Shown here piece after piece: positions 50,808 through 63,161 of a stretch of 64,000 bases of DNA. The notes below the pieces were generated by a model, which did no database searches, was not told where the DNA came from, and was given only the letters and a program-made list of their open reading frames with translations. Source of the DNA: Lonicera japonica (taxonomy: Eukaryota; Streptophyta; Magnoliopsida; Dipsacales; Caprifoliaceae); NCBI GenBank assembly GCA_021464415.1, contig CM038466.1, positions 24,119,017 to 24,183,016 on the forward strand. The letters run 5' to 3'. Position numbers and translations under genes: made by a program. How positions within the stretch are numbered: the first letter of the stretch is position 1; each line of letters opens with the position of its first letter.

Positions 50808-52456
50808 GTAAGTTATTTCTATTCTACTTGTATGTATTTGTGAATTCATTTTATACTTCCCACAAATTGTTTGAAACTCTTCTCTTTTGATCTTCTCCTT
50901 TTATCCCCTGCTCCTTGGTGATGTCTTTTCTTCTACTTTAAATCTTTTGCTTTTTGTTCTTTACTTATGTTTGATTGCGCTCTTTGTTTCGCTGATAATG
51001 TCCAGGATTTTGTACTTTTCACATTTAGGGTGTGTCTGATAATCTTATGTGGAAATTAATTAAATATCGTGGAATTATTTTACTTGAAGAACTTTTCATG
51101 GAAAACAAAAACTTAGGGTAGAGGTGGACTAAGAAAATTAGCTGAACTAAGCTATACCATGGAAATTGATTTAATGAAAAATTATGTATTCAAACATGCA
51201 TAAAGGTGGAAAGCATGAAATTATGAGCATTTTCCACAGAAATTACTGCTATCAATTCAAGCACAACTTGACTGAGCTTAAAATTTTCCTTTGCCATTGA
51301 TATCAGCTTGATGGGTTTTGGTGGTTGAGCGGAACATATCTTGTTTCAAATTCATGTTAATTAGGGTTTGATGGTTGTTATTGTTTTCCCTGGAAAATAT
51401 GTTTTCACATTCAGCTAGTTTCTTACCAATTAACCTTGTTTCAAAATCTTTACTTATTGCTGATTTACTTACAGACTCCCTTTGTCTCAAATTGATAGCC
51501 CCACCTTGACTTTGGCACTTTCTAAAAAACTCTAATTTCAGCATAATCAATGGCAAGGATACCACTGGTTTTCTCCTGTCAATTTTGGTTGGTTGACTTT
51601 GTCCCATAAGGGAAATGAGTATCAATTTGTCAATTTGATACATCCCGAAAAGGAAAATCAATTTGAGACAAAGATAGTATTATCTGGTATCTTCTTGAGT
51701 CTTGACTAATATATGATGTCTTAAGGCATTTGTTAGTGTTGATAAAAAAAAGTTCTAACAAAATTTCTAACGTTGAAGCTGGTTTTGTATTCTTTGCAGT
51801 TTGAATCAAGATGAAAATGGTGTTTTTGACTAGAGAATTTACCATGAAACTAGAGTGGGCACTTTTGCTATTGGTTTTTTACAATTGGCATTGTTGTAAT
51901 GGTGCTAATACAAATGTTTCTAAAAGACCTGAGGTTGTGAACATAGGATCTATATTCTCCTTTAAGTCTATGGTTGGAAAAGTTGCAAAAGTTGCTATTG
52001 AAGCTGCAATCCAAGATGTGAATTCTTATCCTGATGTTCTTCGTGGAACTGAGCTGAAAATCACAATGAATGACGCCAATTTTAGTGGGTTTCGTGGCAT
52101 TGTTGAGGGTACATCACACCCTCCTTTTTTTCCTTTTTCTTTCTATGATATCTGCTCACTACTATCCAGTCCATTTACTGTTGGGCAAAAGCAGGGCTAG
52201 GAACTTTTTGCAGGGGGGCGAATTTAATTTCAATTCTTTAGGGTCCATTTGATAACAAATTGGAAAATGATAGGAAAAACAACTATTTTTTGGGAGAAGT
52301 TGGCAAATGAGTTGAGCATGTGGTGAGATGTTCTCTTACTTTTTTCTCTGTTTCCATGGAATAAAATTCTTTGGGTGGTGAGGAAGAAAAGTTTTCCATG
52401 AAAAATAAGGAAATATGGAGAACATCTACTCGTAGAATAAGCACGAGATAGAAAAC

Positions 52457-52750
52457 TGTGGGAAATAAACCTGTAGATATTGTGCTAGCTGTAAATGTAT
52501 GGTTTTAGTAATTATCTATACTTTTAGATAGTAATTATCTGTTTAGATAATAATTAGCTGTAGACCTTGACTCTGTGGGATAGGCCCTGATTTTATGGAT
52601 TAGGCCCTGATTTTATGGGGTCCTGATTTTATGGGATAGGCCCTGATTTTGTGGGATTAGTTTAGATATTTTTTAGGGTTGTATTTCTCCTATAAATGTA
52701 TCTTTTTCTCTGCAGAATTGAATAAGAAAAACAACTACTCCTTTTCCACA
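52457..52750 (+). repeat. 5' LTR of the Copia element
   Basis: TG...CA bounded, 294 bp, with internal repeats of GGCCCTGATTTTATGGG and a TATAAATGTAT box near 52691. Confidence 0.97.
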
Positions 52751-52907
52751 TGGTATCAGAGCCAGGTTGTTTCTGAACCTCCAAAAAGGCCTTCATCGCC
52801 TCACTATCTGTTTTTTTCTCTCAGCCTTCATTGCTGAGCTCTTTGGCCTTTATTGCCACTTTGTTATTCAACCTTCATAGCCATCATACCAGTTTTCCCT
52901 TCCACCA

Positions 52908-53820
52908 TGTCTGAAAAAACCACGACAACCCAACCCGAAGAAATAAATGCCAAGCAATCCAATGGAGAATGGCAAAGTCTCCCGGCGGCCTATAAACTGG
53001 ATGGGAAGAATTATCTAAAGTGGTCTCAAATTGTCAAAACCTTTATAAAAGGAAAGGGTAAATTGAGCCACCTTCTTGGAACCGGACCCAGTAGTGGAGA
53101 TCCAGGATTTGTTGCGTGGGATGAAGAGGATTCCATGATTATGTCATGGCTGTGGAATTCAATGTCACCAGAAATCAGTGACACCTGCATGTTTTTACCA
53201 ACTGCGAAGGATATATGGGAAGCTATCAAACAAACCTATTCCAAGGTTAAAGATGCTGCTCAGGTATATGAAATTAAAATCAAGACTGCTGGCACAAAGC
53301 AAGGAAGCAAATCCGTCACAGAATATGCCAACACTCTGAAAAATCTGTGGCAGGAGTTAGACCATTATCGATGCATTAAGATGAAGTGCAGTGAGGATTC
53401 AGCAACTCTAAAGCAGTTTATCGAAAGAGACCGTGTGTATGATTTCTTAGCTGGCTTGAATGTGGAGTTTGATCAAGTCAGGGTGCAGATTTTAGGCAAA
53501 GAAGAAGTGCCCCCGTTGAATGAAACCATCTCAATGGTTCGAGCTGAAGAAAGTAGAAGAAGTGTTATGCTTGAACCTCAAGCATTGGATGGGTCGGCAA
53601 TGGCAGTCAAGAATAGTAGCAATTGGCACTTGGGACCTAATCGAAATCCGCATACAACAGACATTCGAAAACAATCAGTATTTGACGAAGGAAGGTCAGA
53701 TTCTGGTCGGTTTGATTCTTCTAGGCCTCAAACCGAGACAATCTGTGGTGCAACTATTGTAAGAAGTCCCGTCACACGAAAGAAAACTGCTGGAAACTGC
53801 ATGGAAAACCACCTAGCAGA
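52908..53820 (+). pseudogene. Copia gag (UBN2 domain and CCHC zinc knuckle), one frameshift
   Basis: The probable start is the ATG at 52908 (MSEKTTTTQPEE); an in-frame ATG lies upstream at 52853. The UBN2 capsid region includes YLKWSQIVKTFIKGKGK and VYDFLAGLNVEFDQVRVQIL. The zinc knuckle CNYCKKSRHTKENC (C-x2-C-x4-H-x4-C, about 53749-53790) is in the frame of the downstream protease, so a one-base loss between about 53725 and 53750 separates capsid from knuckle. Gag packages the element RNA into virus-like particles. Confidence 0.9.
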
Positions 53821-55378
53821 GAATGGGGAAACAAAGGAGGTCAGCAGAGGAGTCAAGCACAAGCACATATGGTCACTCCACAGCTAAACTCAGAAACATC
53901 TGAGATTGGAGAACTCAACAAGGAGGAAGGTGGGAAAGTAAGGAACTTATCGGGAACCTTGGAGAAATCGCCAGGTACATGTTTGGTTCACCCAGGTATG
54001 ATGGTTATTTCTCATGGGTTAAATGCCTCGAACACATCATTTACCAACTCTTGGGTCATTGACTCAGGGGCCACTGATCATATGACCAATCACTCCCAAA
54101 GATTCATTTCTTATTCTCCTTGCCCTAGTAATAGAAAGATTGCAACAGCTGATGGCTCATTAAACACAGTAGCCGGCGTAGGAGACATTCAACTCAGTCC
54201 ATATATTATTCTTAGAAATGTTCTCCATGTCCCAAAATTGTCAACCAACCTTTTATCCATAACTAAGCTCACAAAAGATATGAATTGTAATGCTGTGTTT
54301 TCTCCCACGCGCTGTGTTTTTCAGGTACAGGATTCGGGGAAGACGATTGGGCATGCTAAGGAAAAGGCAGGACTCTACTATCTTGAGACAACAAGTAAAC
54401 CACATATAATCAAGAATAATGTACCTCAGTCACTCCTCTCTGAAACCTCACCAAAGAAAACCGAGATTTGGCTCCATCATTTTCGTTTAGGACATCCTTC
54501 CTTCAGCGTTTTAAAAATAATGTTTCCGTCATTGTTTCATGGATTAGACATTGGTAGTTTTCATTGTGATATTTGCGAAATTGCAAAACATAGACGTGCT
54601 TCATTTCCAATGACAAATCAAAGATGTTCTATTCCCTTTTATTTAATTCATACCGATATATGGGGTCCCTCTAAAGTTCCTAATATTTCTGGTGCACGTT
54701 GGTTTGTGTCATTTATTGACGATTGTACTAGAGTGTCATGGATTTTTTTGCTTAAATTCAAATCTGATGTGAGTACTGTTTTTCCCAATTTCCATAGCAT
54801 GATTCAAAATCAATTTGGGGTGAAAATCAAAACAATTCGGTCAGATAATGCACGGGATTACTTCAATCAAACCCTATCTTCTTATTTGCAAAAAGAAGGA
54901 ATTATCCATGAATCCTCCTGTGTTAACACTCCGCAACAAAATGGGGTGGCTGAAAGGAAAAATGGTCATTTACTAAACAGTACTCGTGCTCTCTTGTTCC
55001 AACAGAATGTTCCAAAACAATTTTGGGGGGAGGCTGTGCTGTCCGCTACTCATTTAATTAACAGATTACCTTCTCGAATCCTGGGTTTCAAAACTCCTAT
55101 GGAAACTCTTGGTCATTTTTATCCACACCTCAAGATTACCAACAATCTCACTCCTAGAGTCTTCGGGTGTACCTCGTTTGTCCACATTCATAACCAAAAT
55201 CGAGGAAAACTAGATCCAAGGGCACTTAAATGCATCTTTATTGGGTATTCGGCAACTCAAAAGGGGTATAAATGTTATCACCCCCCCCAACCCGAAAAAT
55301 CTACATATCCATTGACGTTACCTTTGCCGAAAAACAACCCTATTTTCCCACTCCTTATCTTCAAGGGAGACCTCTTTT
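53821..55378 (+). pseudogene. Copia protease and integrase
   Basis: Protease active site WVIDSGATDHMT is near 54055. The GAG-pre-integrase zinc region (IWLHHFRLGHPS and CDICEIAKHRRASF) is near 54465-54600. The integrase core has its catalytic residues in HTDIWGPSKV, TIRSDNARDYF and QQNGVAERKNGH. The frame breaks at an 8-C run (55281-55288) and again near 55360, just before the next open segment. Integrase inserts the cDNA with the 5-bp duplication seen at the ends. Confidence 0.92.
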
Positions 55379-57355
55379 ATGGAAGATAAGGATAGAGAAG
55401 TTTTCTTACTTGATCTACCATTATCTGTTCCAACTTCATCCTCTCCAGGCCCTATTATAGATCCTACTCCTTCTCCAGATCCTACTCCTAACAATGTGAC
55501 TGAGGATAACATTATTCATGATAATACTCAACCATTGCAGGTGTACTCAAGAAGGAGAAATAATCTGCCTGAACCTGAACATGTACAAGATTCTGATCCG
55601 AATTCTGTAACTGAAGTAATCCCAACTCCGACCCTTCAGAATGAGCATACAAACCCTGAACCATCAACCGGTGATGATGATCTACCTATTGCAATCAGGA
55701 AAGGAATCAGAGAATGTACAAAACGCCCACTTTACCCAATAACCAGATTTGTGTCATTTGATAAGTTTTCTCCTTCGCATAGGAGTTTTCTTGTGAACCT
55801 AAACAACATTCCCATTCCTAAGACCGTGTTCGAGGCATTAACTAATGAGAATTGGAAAGCTGCAATGCAAATAGAGATGGAAGCCTTAGAGAAAAACAAG
55901 ACATGGGAGTTAGTTGATCTACCAAAAGGGAAGAATGTAGTGGGCTGTAAATGGGTCTTCACGGTGAAATATAAAGCTGATGGATCTCTTGAGAGATACA
56001 AGGCCAGATTAGTAGCTAAGGGCTACACTCAAACTTATGGGGTGGATTATCATGAAACTTTTTCCCCAGTTGCCAAGATGAATACGGTGAAGATATTGTT
56101 AGCTTTGGCTGCGAACTTTAACTGGGATCTACAACAGTTTGATGTGAAGAATGCATTCCTTCACGGTGATCTGGAAGAAGAAATCTACATGGAAGTTCCA
56201 CCTGGGTTTATTGGAAGCCTAGGAAATAACAAAGTGTGCAAACTGAAAAAGGCGTTGTATGGCCTTAAACAGTCACCGAGAGCCTGGTTTGGGAGATTTG
56301 CAAAGGTGTTGTTGACTAATGGGTACAAGCAGAGTCAAGGAGATCACACTCTATTCATAAAGCACTCGACTTCAGGGGGAGTCACGGCTCTCCTAGTATA
56401 TGTTGATGACATTGTGGTGACGGGAAATGATGATCATGAAAAACAAGTCCTAAAGCAGAAGCTAGTAGACGAATTTGAGATCAAAGAACTAGGAAAGTTG
56501 AAGTACTTTCTAGGGATTGAAGTAGCACACTCACAGAAAGGCATTTTTCTTTCACAACAAAAGTATGTGATCGACCTATTAAAGGAAACTGGAATGCTAG
56601 CTTGCAAACCCGCAGATACACCGGTTGATCCGAATACCAAACTTGGAGAAGCCGTAGATGACACACCAGTTGATCGAGGAAGATACCAACGATTAGTAGG
56701 AAGGCTAATCTACCTCTCACATACACGGCCAGACATAGCATATGCAGTGAGTCTTATCAGCCAGTTTATGCATAACCCTAAAGAAATACACTTACAAGCT
56801 GTTTATAGAGTACTACATTATTTAAAAGGTAATCCAGGAAAAGGAATTTTGTATAAAAGAAATTCAGGATTAGTATTGGAAGCCTTCACAGATGCTGACT
56901 ACGCTGGATCCGTGGCTGATAGGAGGTCCACATCTGGCTATTGCACATTTCTTGGAGGAAATCTCATATCTTGGAGGAGTAAGAAGCAAAATGTTGTGGC
57001 CAGATCAAGTGCCGAAGCAGAGTTTAGAGCAATGGCACATGGAGTGTGTGAGCTATTGTGGGTGAAGATTGTGTTGGAAGATTTAAAGATCAAATGGGAT
57101 GGAGCTATGAGGCTATATTGTGACAACAAATCTGCCATTAATATTGCACATAATCCTGTGCAACATGACAGAACGAAGCACATCGAGATAGACAGGCACT
57201 TCATCAAAGAAAAGTTGGATAGCGGGTTGATTTGCACGCCCTATATATCCACTACTAGCCAACTAGCTGATGTGTTTACGAAGGGGCTTAACAGTACCAT
57301 GTTTCAAACGATTGTGTCCAAGCTGGGAATGGAAAATGTCTATTTACCAGCTTGA
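55379..57355 (+). pseudogene. Copia reverse transcriptase and RNase H
   Basis: A continuous 658-codon frame. The reverse transcriptase contains WVFTVKYKADGSLERYKARL, FDVKNAFLHGDL and the catalytic LLVYVDDIVVTGND near 56390. RNase H contains FTDADYAGSVADRRSTSGYC near 56885, SSAEAEF, and LYCDNKSAINIAHNP near 57115. It is intact within itself, but upstream frameshifts separate it from gag and integrase, so no complete polyprotein can be made from this copy as sequenced. Confidence 0.93.
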
Positions 57356-57362
57356 GGGGGAG

Positions 57363-57657
57363 TGTGGGAAATAAACCTGTAGATATTGTGCTAGCTGTAA
57401 ATGTATGGTTTTAGTAATTATCTATACTTTTAGATAGTAATTATCTGTTTAGATAATAATTAGCTGTAGACCCTGACTCTGTGGGATAGGCCCTGATTTT
57501 ATGGGATTAGGCCCTGATTTTATGGGGTCCTGATTTTATGGGATAGGCCCTGATTTTGTGGGATTAGTTTAGATATTTTTTAGGGTTGTATTTCTCCTAT
57601 AAATGTATCTTTTTCTCTGCAGAATTGAATAAGAAAAACAACTACTCCTTTTCCACA
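57363..57657 (+). repeat. 3' LTR of the Copia element
   Basis: 295 bp, one base longer than the 5' LTR and with one substitution. It is preceded directly by the polypurine tract. Confidence 0.97.
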
Positions 57658-59869
57658 AAAACACACCCCAAATTACTACCCATCTTCTAAATTCTCATAA
57701 GAAGCAATTGTTTTTCTAATCATCTTCCTACTTTGTTATCAAATGGATCCTTAGTTTCCAAAATTGAGGTGAGAAAATAAGTACTGCTATTTGTTGTTCA
57801 ATATTAAAAAGGGAATACCTAAATAAAATGTATGCCATCCACTGCCTGGATCCACTTGGCTACATGCACCCCTACCCCGCACAGGTTTCAGTCTAGATCT
57901 AAAGGCCATGGAGACTTTGACTGAATGAATAGTTAATCCCGAGGGATCGACCACTATTATAAATACTTAAATAGCGTAAGGTGGAGAACTATTGTTCATT
58001 GGAGCGCTGGAGTGCGGGGGGTTGTTCCCATCATTGAAGTCAGAGTGTGGGACTTAGCCTTCTGAATGATAAATAAAAAAAAATACTTAGTTTTGTTGGG
58101 AAAACCAACGCAAATCTCATATTGACTTTCTCTCGCACTACTAATAAGGATAGATAGAAAAGGTTGGAGAGAGTGACTTTCTGAATTATGTATTTTAGTT
58201 TCTTAAGGGTTACTTTTAAGGCTAAATATAACAATTTTCTAGAAATTTTACCTTCTCGTGCTTTGGGTCTGTTTATCTGAAGTCTGAATCTTGAAAATCT
58301 GTAATTTGTTCTGTCTGAATGAAACTAAGAATGTGCACTAAAATATTTATCGTTTGATTTTAAACTGTTTGCCGGTATGCGGCAAATGTAGCCGTTGGCC
58401 TTCCAATAATTTGAAAAAACAAACACAATTTTTACCTGAGATTCAAACTTCGGAGGCTAAAACAAACTTGCCCTCATCCAGAAGTTCTTTGAAATCCCAG
58501 CGTAATCAAACTTGTAATCTTTCATTTTGCCACTACTAACAGCTTTGCAGTTCATGGTGAATGAAACTGTGGCCATAATTGGTCCCCAATCTTCTGTCAC
58601 TGCTCATGTGATTTCCCATGTCGCAAATGAGCTCCAAGTCCCTTTATTATCCTTCTCAGCCACGGACCCCACCCTCTCTTCGCTCCAGTACCCCTTTTTC
58701 GTTAGAACAACACAGAACGATTTGTTCCAAATGGCTGCAATTGCAAATATAATTCGCCTACCATGAATGGCGACAAGTCATTGCAATCTACACCGATGAC
58801 GATCACTGTAGAAATGGGATAGCTTCATTGGCAGATGAACTAGCTGCCAGGCGATGTACAATCTCTTATAAAGCGGCTCTGATCCCTGAAGCAAGCCAAG
58901 GTCAGATAAAAGATGTATTGGTTAATGTTGCTTTAATGGAGTCTCGGATTATTGTCGTCCATACTTACTCCGATTGGGGTTTAGATATCCTTGCCATGGC
59001 ACAATATCTTGGGATGTTGGATAGTGGGTATGTTTGGATTGCTACAAATTGGCTCTCCACGATCTTGGATACTGATTCCCCCCGTCGGATCTGAAGCCGT
59101 TAATACTATTCAAGGGCTTATCACATTAAGAATGTACACTCCAGACACAGAGCTAAAGAGAAATTTTGTCTCTAGGTGGAGCAACTTGACAAGTAAAGAA
59201 ACAGGCAGTGGCCCGTGGGGGTTGAGTACTTACGGTTTATATGCTTACGACACAATTTGGCTACTTGCTCATGCCATTGATGCGTTTTTTGAGAACGGTG
59301 GGAACATTTCATTTTCTAAAGATCCGAGGCTAAATGGAAAAGGTGGGAGTTTGAATCTTGATGCTATGAGCATCTTTAATGGAGGGAACTTATTGCTTGA
59401 CAGCATTTTGGAGGTGAATATGACTGGTGTTACGGGCTCCGTTAACTTCACTTTGGATAAAAACCTCTGGCATCCTGCATTTGAGGTCATTAATGTGATT
59501 GGTACTGGAGTTAGGACAATTGGGTATTGGTCAAATTATTCGGGTTTATCGGTTTTGCCTCCGGACGCACTGTACATGAAGCCACCGAATCTTTCTAGTT
59601 CGACTCAACAATTATACAGTGTAATCTGGCCGGGGCAAACCACGGTGAAGCCTCAGGGGTGGGTTTTTCCACAGAATGGGAGGCATTTGAGGATTGGAGT
59701 ACCGAATCGAGTGAGTTACCGTGAATTTGTTGGGGAAATAACTGGCACCGATATGTTCAAAGGATACTGCATCGATGTTTTCACTGCTGCACTAAACTTG
59801 TTACCATATGCTGTCCCCTATAAGTTTATCCCGTTTGGGGATGGTGTTAAGAACCCTAGCTGCACCGAT

Positions 59870-60453
59870 CTTGTGCACATGATTTCAACTGGGGTGAGGA
59901 TATGAAAGTTTATGTTTTTCTGTTTTGAAATGCCAATTCCAAAGCACTTTTGGCTTTTGCTGGAGCAAACAATGTATCTCTGGATCATTCTTTAAATTAA
60001 CGGATTGTTCTGGCAGAAGCCAAAACTTGTTTGATACGCTTGTGCATGATTACAACTGGGGTGAAGATAAAACACCTCCTATAAAGTTAGCTTTGAAATA
60101 TTATGATTTGTTTGTTCGGAAATGCTAATGCTAAAGCACTTTTGGCTTCTTCCAGAGTAAACAATGTATCGTGTGATTGTACATCATGCTTTAAATTAAC
60201 GGTTTGCTCTGGCAGAAGCCAAAACTTGTTTGATACTCTTGTGCATGATTACAACCAGGATGAAGATAAAACACCTACTATAAAGTTAGCTTTGAAATGT
60301 TATGATTTGTTTTTTTCGAAAATGCTAATGCCAAAACACTTTTGGCTTCTGACAGCGCAAACAACGCATCGAGTGATTGTACATCATGCTTTAAATTAAT
60401 GGATTGCTTTCCAGAAGCGAAAAATTGTTTCACTCTGTATTTCTCCTATATAG
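59870..60453 (+). repeat. three-unit tandem repeat spanning exon end and intron of GLR copy 2
   Basis: Units start at 59870, 60039 and 60238 (about 170-215 bp). Each opens with a version of CTTGTGCATGATTACAACTGG, which in unit 1 is the 3' end of the exon with its GT donor, and continues GAAGATAAAACACCT, ATTATGATTTGTTT, CACTTTTGGCTTCT and GGCAGAAGCCAAAACTTGTT. Copy 1 has a single 114-bp intron here, so the expansion is specific to copy 2. Confidence 0.9.
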
Positions 60454-60732
<279 letters not shown>

Positions 60733-60838
60733 TGAGTGCTTACTAAATATTCATAACAAGTTCAAGCACATTAATGTTGATGCACTAATGCATATTCAAT
60801 AATTCTTCTGAGACATGGTCTGGGGACATGTACTGAGG

Positions 60839-60945
60839 ACACAATGACGTGTTAGTTGTGCATTGGTTAGCAGTAAACGTTGTGTAAATTCTACTTATGA
60901 TGGACCCGATTCATTGATCAATGTATTGGCGACACGTCATTGTGT
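60839..60945 (+). other. intronic 14-bp perfect stem (GLR copy 2)
   Basis: ACACAATGACGTGT (60839-60852) is exactly complementary to ACACGTCATTGTGT (60932-60945). Relative to copy 1, two positions changed in the left arm and the two partner positions changed in the right arm. Confidence 0.6.
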
Positions 60946-61835
60946 ATTTGTGTCCCATTAACGTGTCCTTTGGCGTGTCCCTGTAAAATACTCATGTTTA
61001 TTACCACAAACTTATCCAATATTCTAAGTAATTATTTTTCAAGAACTATGGTGGTTCCGTGTTCTTTGATCACTGATCTTCGTACTTTCGCTCTTTGCAG
61101 GTTTAGCTTTTCAACTTTGTTTTTCAATCATAGTAAGTGATACCACACAAACTAATAATCTTCTCTACTTCTCATTGAAATTTGAATAGAACCTTTTTAG
61201 CACTAAAAAATTTATCTGGTTTACTGATTTATGCAGAGCAAAATACGGTCAGCGCACTTGGTCGTCTCGTTCTTATCATGTGGTTATTTGTGGTTCTAAT
61301 AATCAACTCCAGTTACATTGCAAGTCTCACCTCGATCCTTACAGTGCAGCAATTTTCTTCGCCAATTAAAGGGATCGAGAGTTTAAGGATGAGCAATCAT
61401 CCCATTGGGTACCAACACGGCTCATTTGCTCGTAATTATATGGTTGATGAAATTGGCATTGATGAGTCTAGGCTTATTCCCCTAAATTCGCCGGAAGACT
61501 GTGCTAAAGCCTTGAAAGACGGCCCAAAGAATGGCGGTGTAGCTGCGGTGGTCGATGAACGCGCGTATATAGAGCTCTTCCTCTCGATGCGTTGTGAATT
61601 CAGTATTGTTGGTCGAGAATTCACCAAAAATGGGTGGGGATTTGTAAGTAATTCCTCTGTCGAGAGCCACTTCTTTTTATGTCTTTCTTTATGTGCTTTT
61701 AGGTTCAGTTAAATTTAAATTTAAATTTGATCACCAACTCAAAAACATGAAGAAGCTTAATGGTGCCTTCTCAAATTCAAATTCCAGAAACTAAAGCTTA
61801 AACCCATGCACTTGCCATATCACTAAACAAAATCA

Positions 61836-62099
61836 ATGACTAGCAATATTACGACTCACAGTCGGAGCAACCACGATTGCTCGGAGTTGGACCGGTTTAC
61901 TTTACCGGAGGTGGTGAATGCACCACATTTCTTCAAGTTTATTCAACCTCTTGTTCTCCAAGATGGAAGACTGAGAATTCCTAAAAAGTTCATTGGAAAT
62001 TTAAATATATGGAGCACCATGAGAGAGGATAGTGGATTCTCTCATTGTTGTTTTATAGATAATATTGATAATGATCACAATGTCCTTCATATTCTCTAA
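61836..62099 (+). pseudogene. captured B3-domain (REM-like) gene fragment in a GLR2 intron
   Basis: An 87-codon frame includes APHFFKFIQPLVLQDGRLRI followed by PKKFIGNL, which matches the start of plant B3 DNA-binding domains of the REM type (PHFFK-I-P--L--G-LRIP-KF). The rest of a B3 domain is not recognisable after about 62030. The fragment lies in the intron before the last GLR exon, sense to the gene, and copy 1 has nothing comparable there. Confidence 0.6.
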
Positions 62100-62689
62100 A
62101 TACCCAATATATTAACCTATGAATAAGCCTACACTATTACATCAAGGTGAGGAAACTCGAACCTAGAACCTCCAAGTTTGGCTGTGGATCGATCCTATAC
62201 CACTGGGACACTCTATATTTCAGTGTGTGATTGATTGAGCATCTTTTTCCGTTTAAAATGCTGAAATTCCATATTTTCTGTCTCTTAAAAGTGTTCGATT
62301 GCACTAATTTTCCAAGAAATCAAATTCTATGGTACACTTCCTTTATCCTTTTTTGCCCTTTCACATATAACCTAAAACCATCCTCCTAAGTTATTTTCCA
62401 AGATAGTCATTTCCATGTTACAAAATCCTGTTACAAAATCCCCCATGTAAACCAATCTAATGCACCCTTAAAAAATCCCCGAGAATCTTGCTTAAGTTTT
62501 ATTCCTCTTACATCACTATTTTCTTCTTGTCAAAGACAGGGAACTCCTCTTTACAGGTGGGTTGTATTCATACATATATATAATCTCAATCCAAAATGAT
62601 ACTTTACCCGTATAGTCAAGAAATGTTCTACGTTTCTTCTAATACTTAATGGCTTAATACGGTATAATTTTGTTTCTCCCTTTCACTAG

Positions 62690-62830
<141 letters not shown>

Positions 62831-63161
62831 TGACCAGTTTCATCTCAAAAGCTTCTCCGGGTTATTCCTCATATGCGGATTAGCTTGCTTTCTCTCACTC
62901 ACTCTATTTTTCTTACTAATGTTCTACAAATTTACCCGCCATTACTGTGAGGAACCGGAGTTCACCAGTCAAAGCTCTATGTCGGTGCGCCTTCAAATGT
63001 TCATTTCCTTCATTAATGAGAAGGAGGCGTTTAAAAGCCGGTCGACGCGAAGGCAAATGGAAGTGAATTCAAATAGGGATGGAACAGTGAATGGTTCTAG
63101 TAGAAGGTACAGAGATATTTCTTCAAACAGAAGTGTGAGTCTTGAAGGTGCAAGTAATTGA

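Larger units (their letters stand above)
52457..57657 (+). mobile_element. Ty1/Copia retrotransposon, 5201 bp, with AAAAC target duplication
   Basis: LTRs at 52457-52750 and 57363-57657 differ by one substitution (T/C in TAGACC(T/C)TGACT) and one G indel. The primer-binding site TGGTATCAGAGCC starts at 52751, a polypurine tract TTGAGGGGGAG precedes the 3' LTR, and AAAAC flanks both ends (52452-52456, 57658-57662). Internal order is gag, protease, integrase, reverse transcriptase, RNase H, which defines Copia. It sits in sense orientation in the GLR intron. The short LTRs and overall size would fit the Ale or a related lineage, which needs a tree. Confidence 0.97.
52240..57751. mobile_element. 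MITE in the first coding intron of GLR copy 2, split by the Copia element
   Basis: AGGGTCCATTTGATAACAAA at 52240 pairs with TTTGTTATCAAATGGATCCT ending at 57751, with inner inverted similarity (GATAGGAAAAACAA against TTGTTTTTCTAATCATC). Without the Copia insertion it would be about 306 bp. Copy 1 lacks it at the corresponding intron. Confidence 0.8.

Noticed and set aside
56434..57237. Minus-strand frames over the Copia reverse transcriptase and RNase H
   Set aside because: Antisense shadows of a well-supported plus-strand polyprotein.
59925..60399. Open frames in the GLR2 intron with repeated SQNLFDTLVHDYN
   Set aside because: They arise from the tandem intron repeat and have no counterpart in copy 1.
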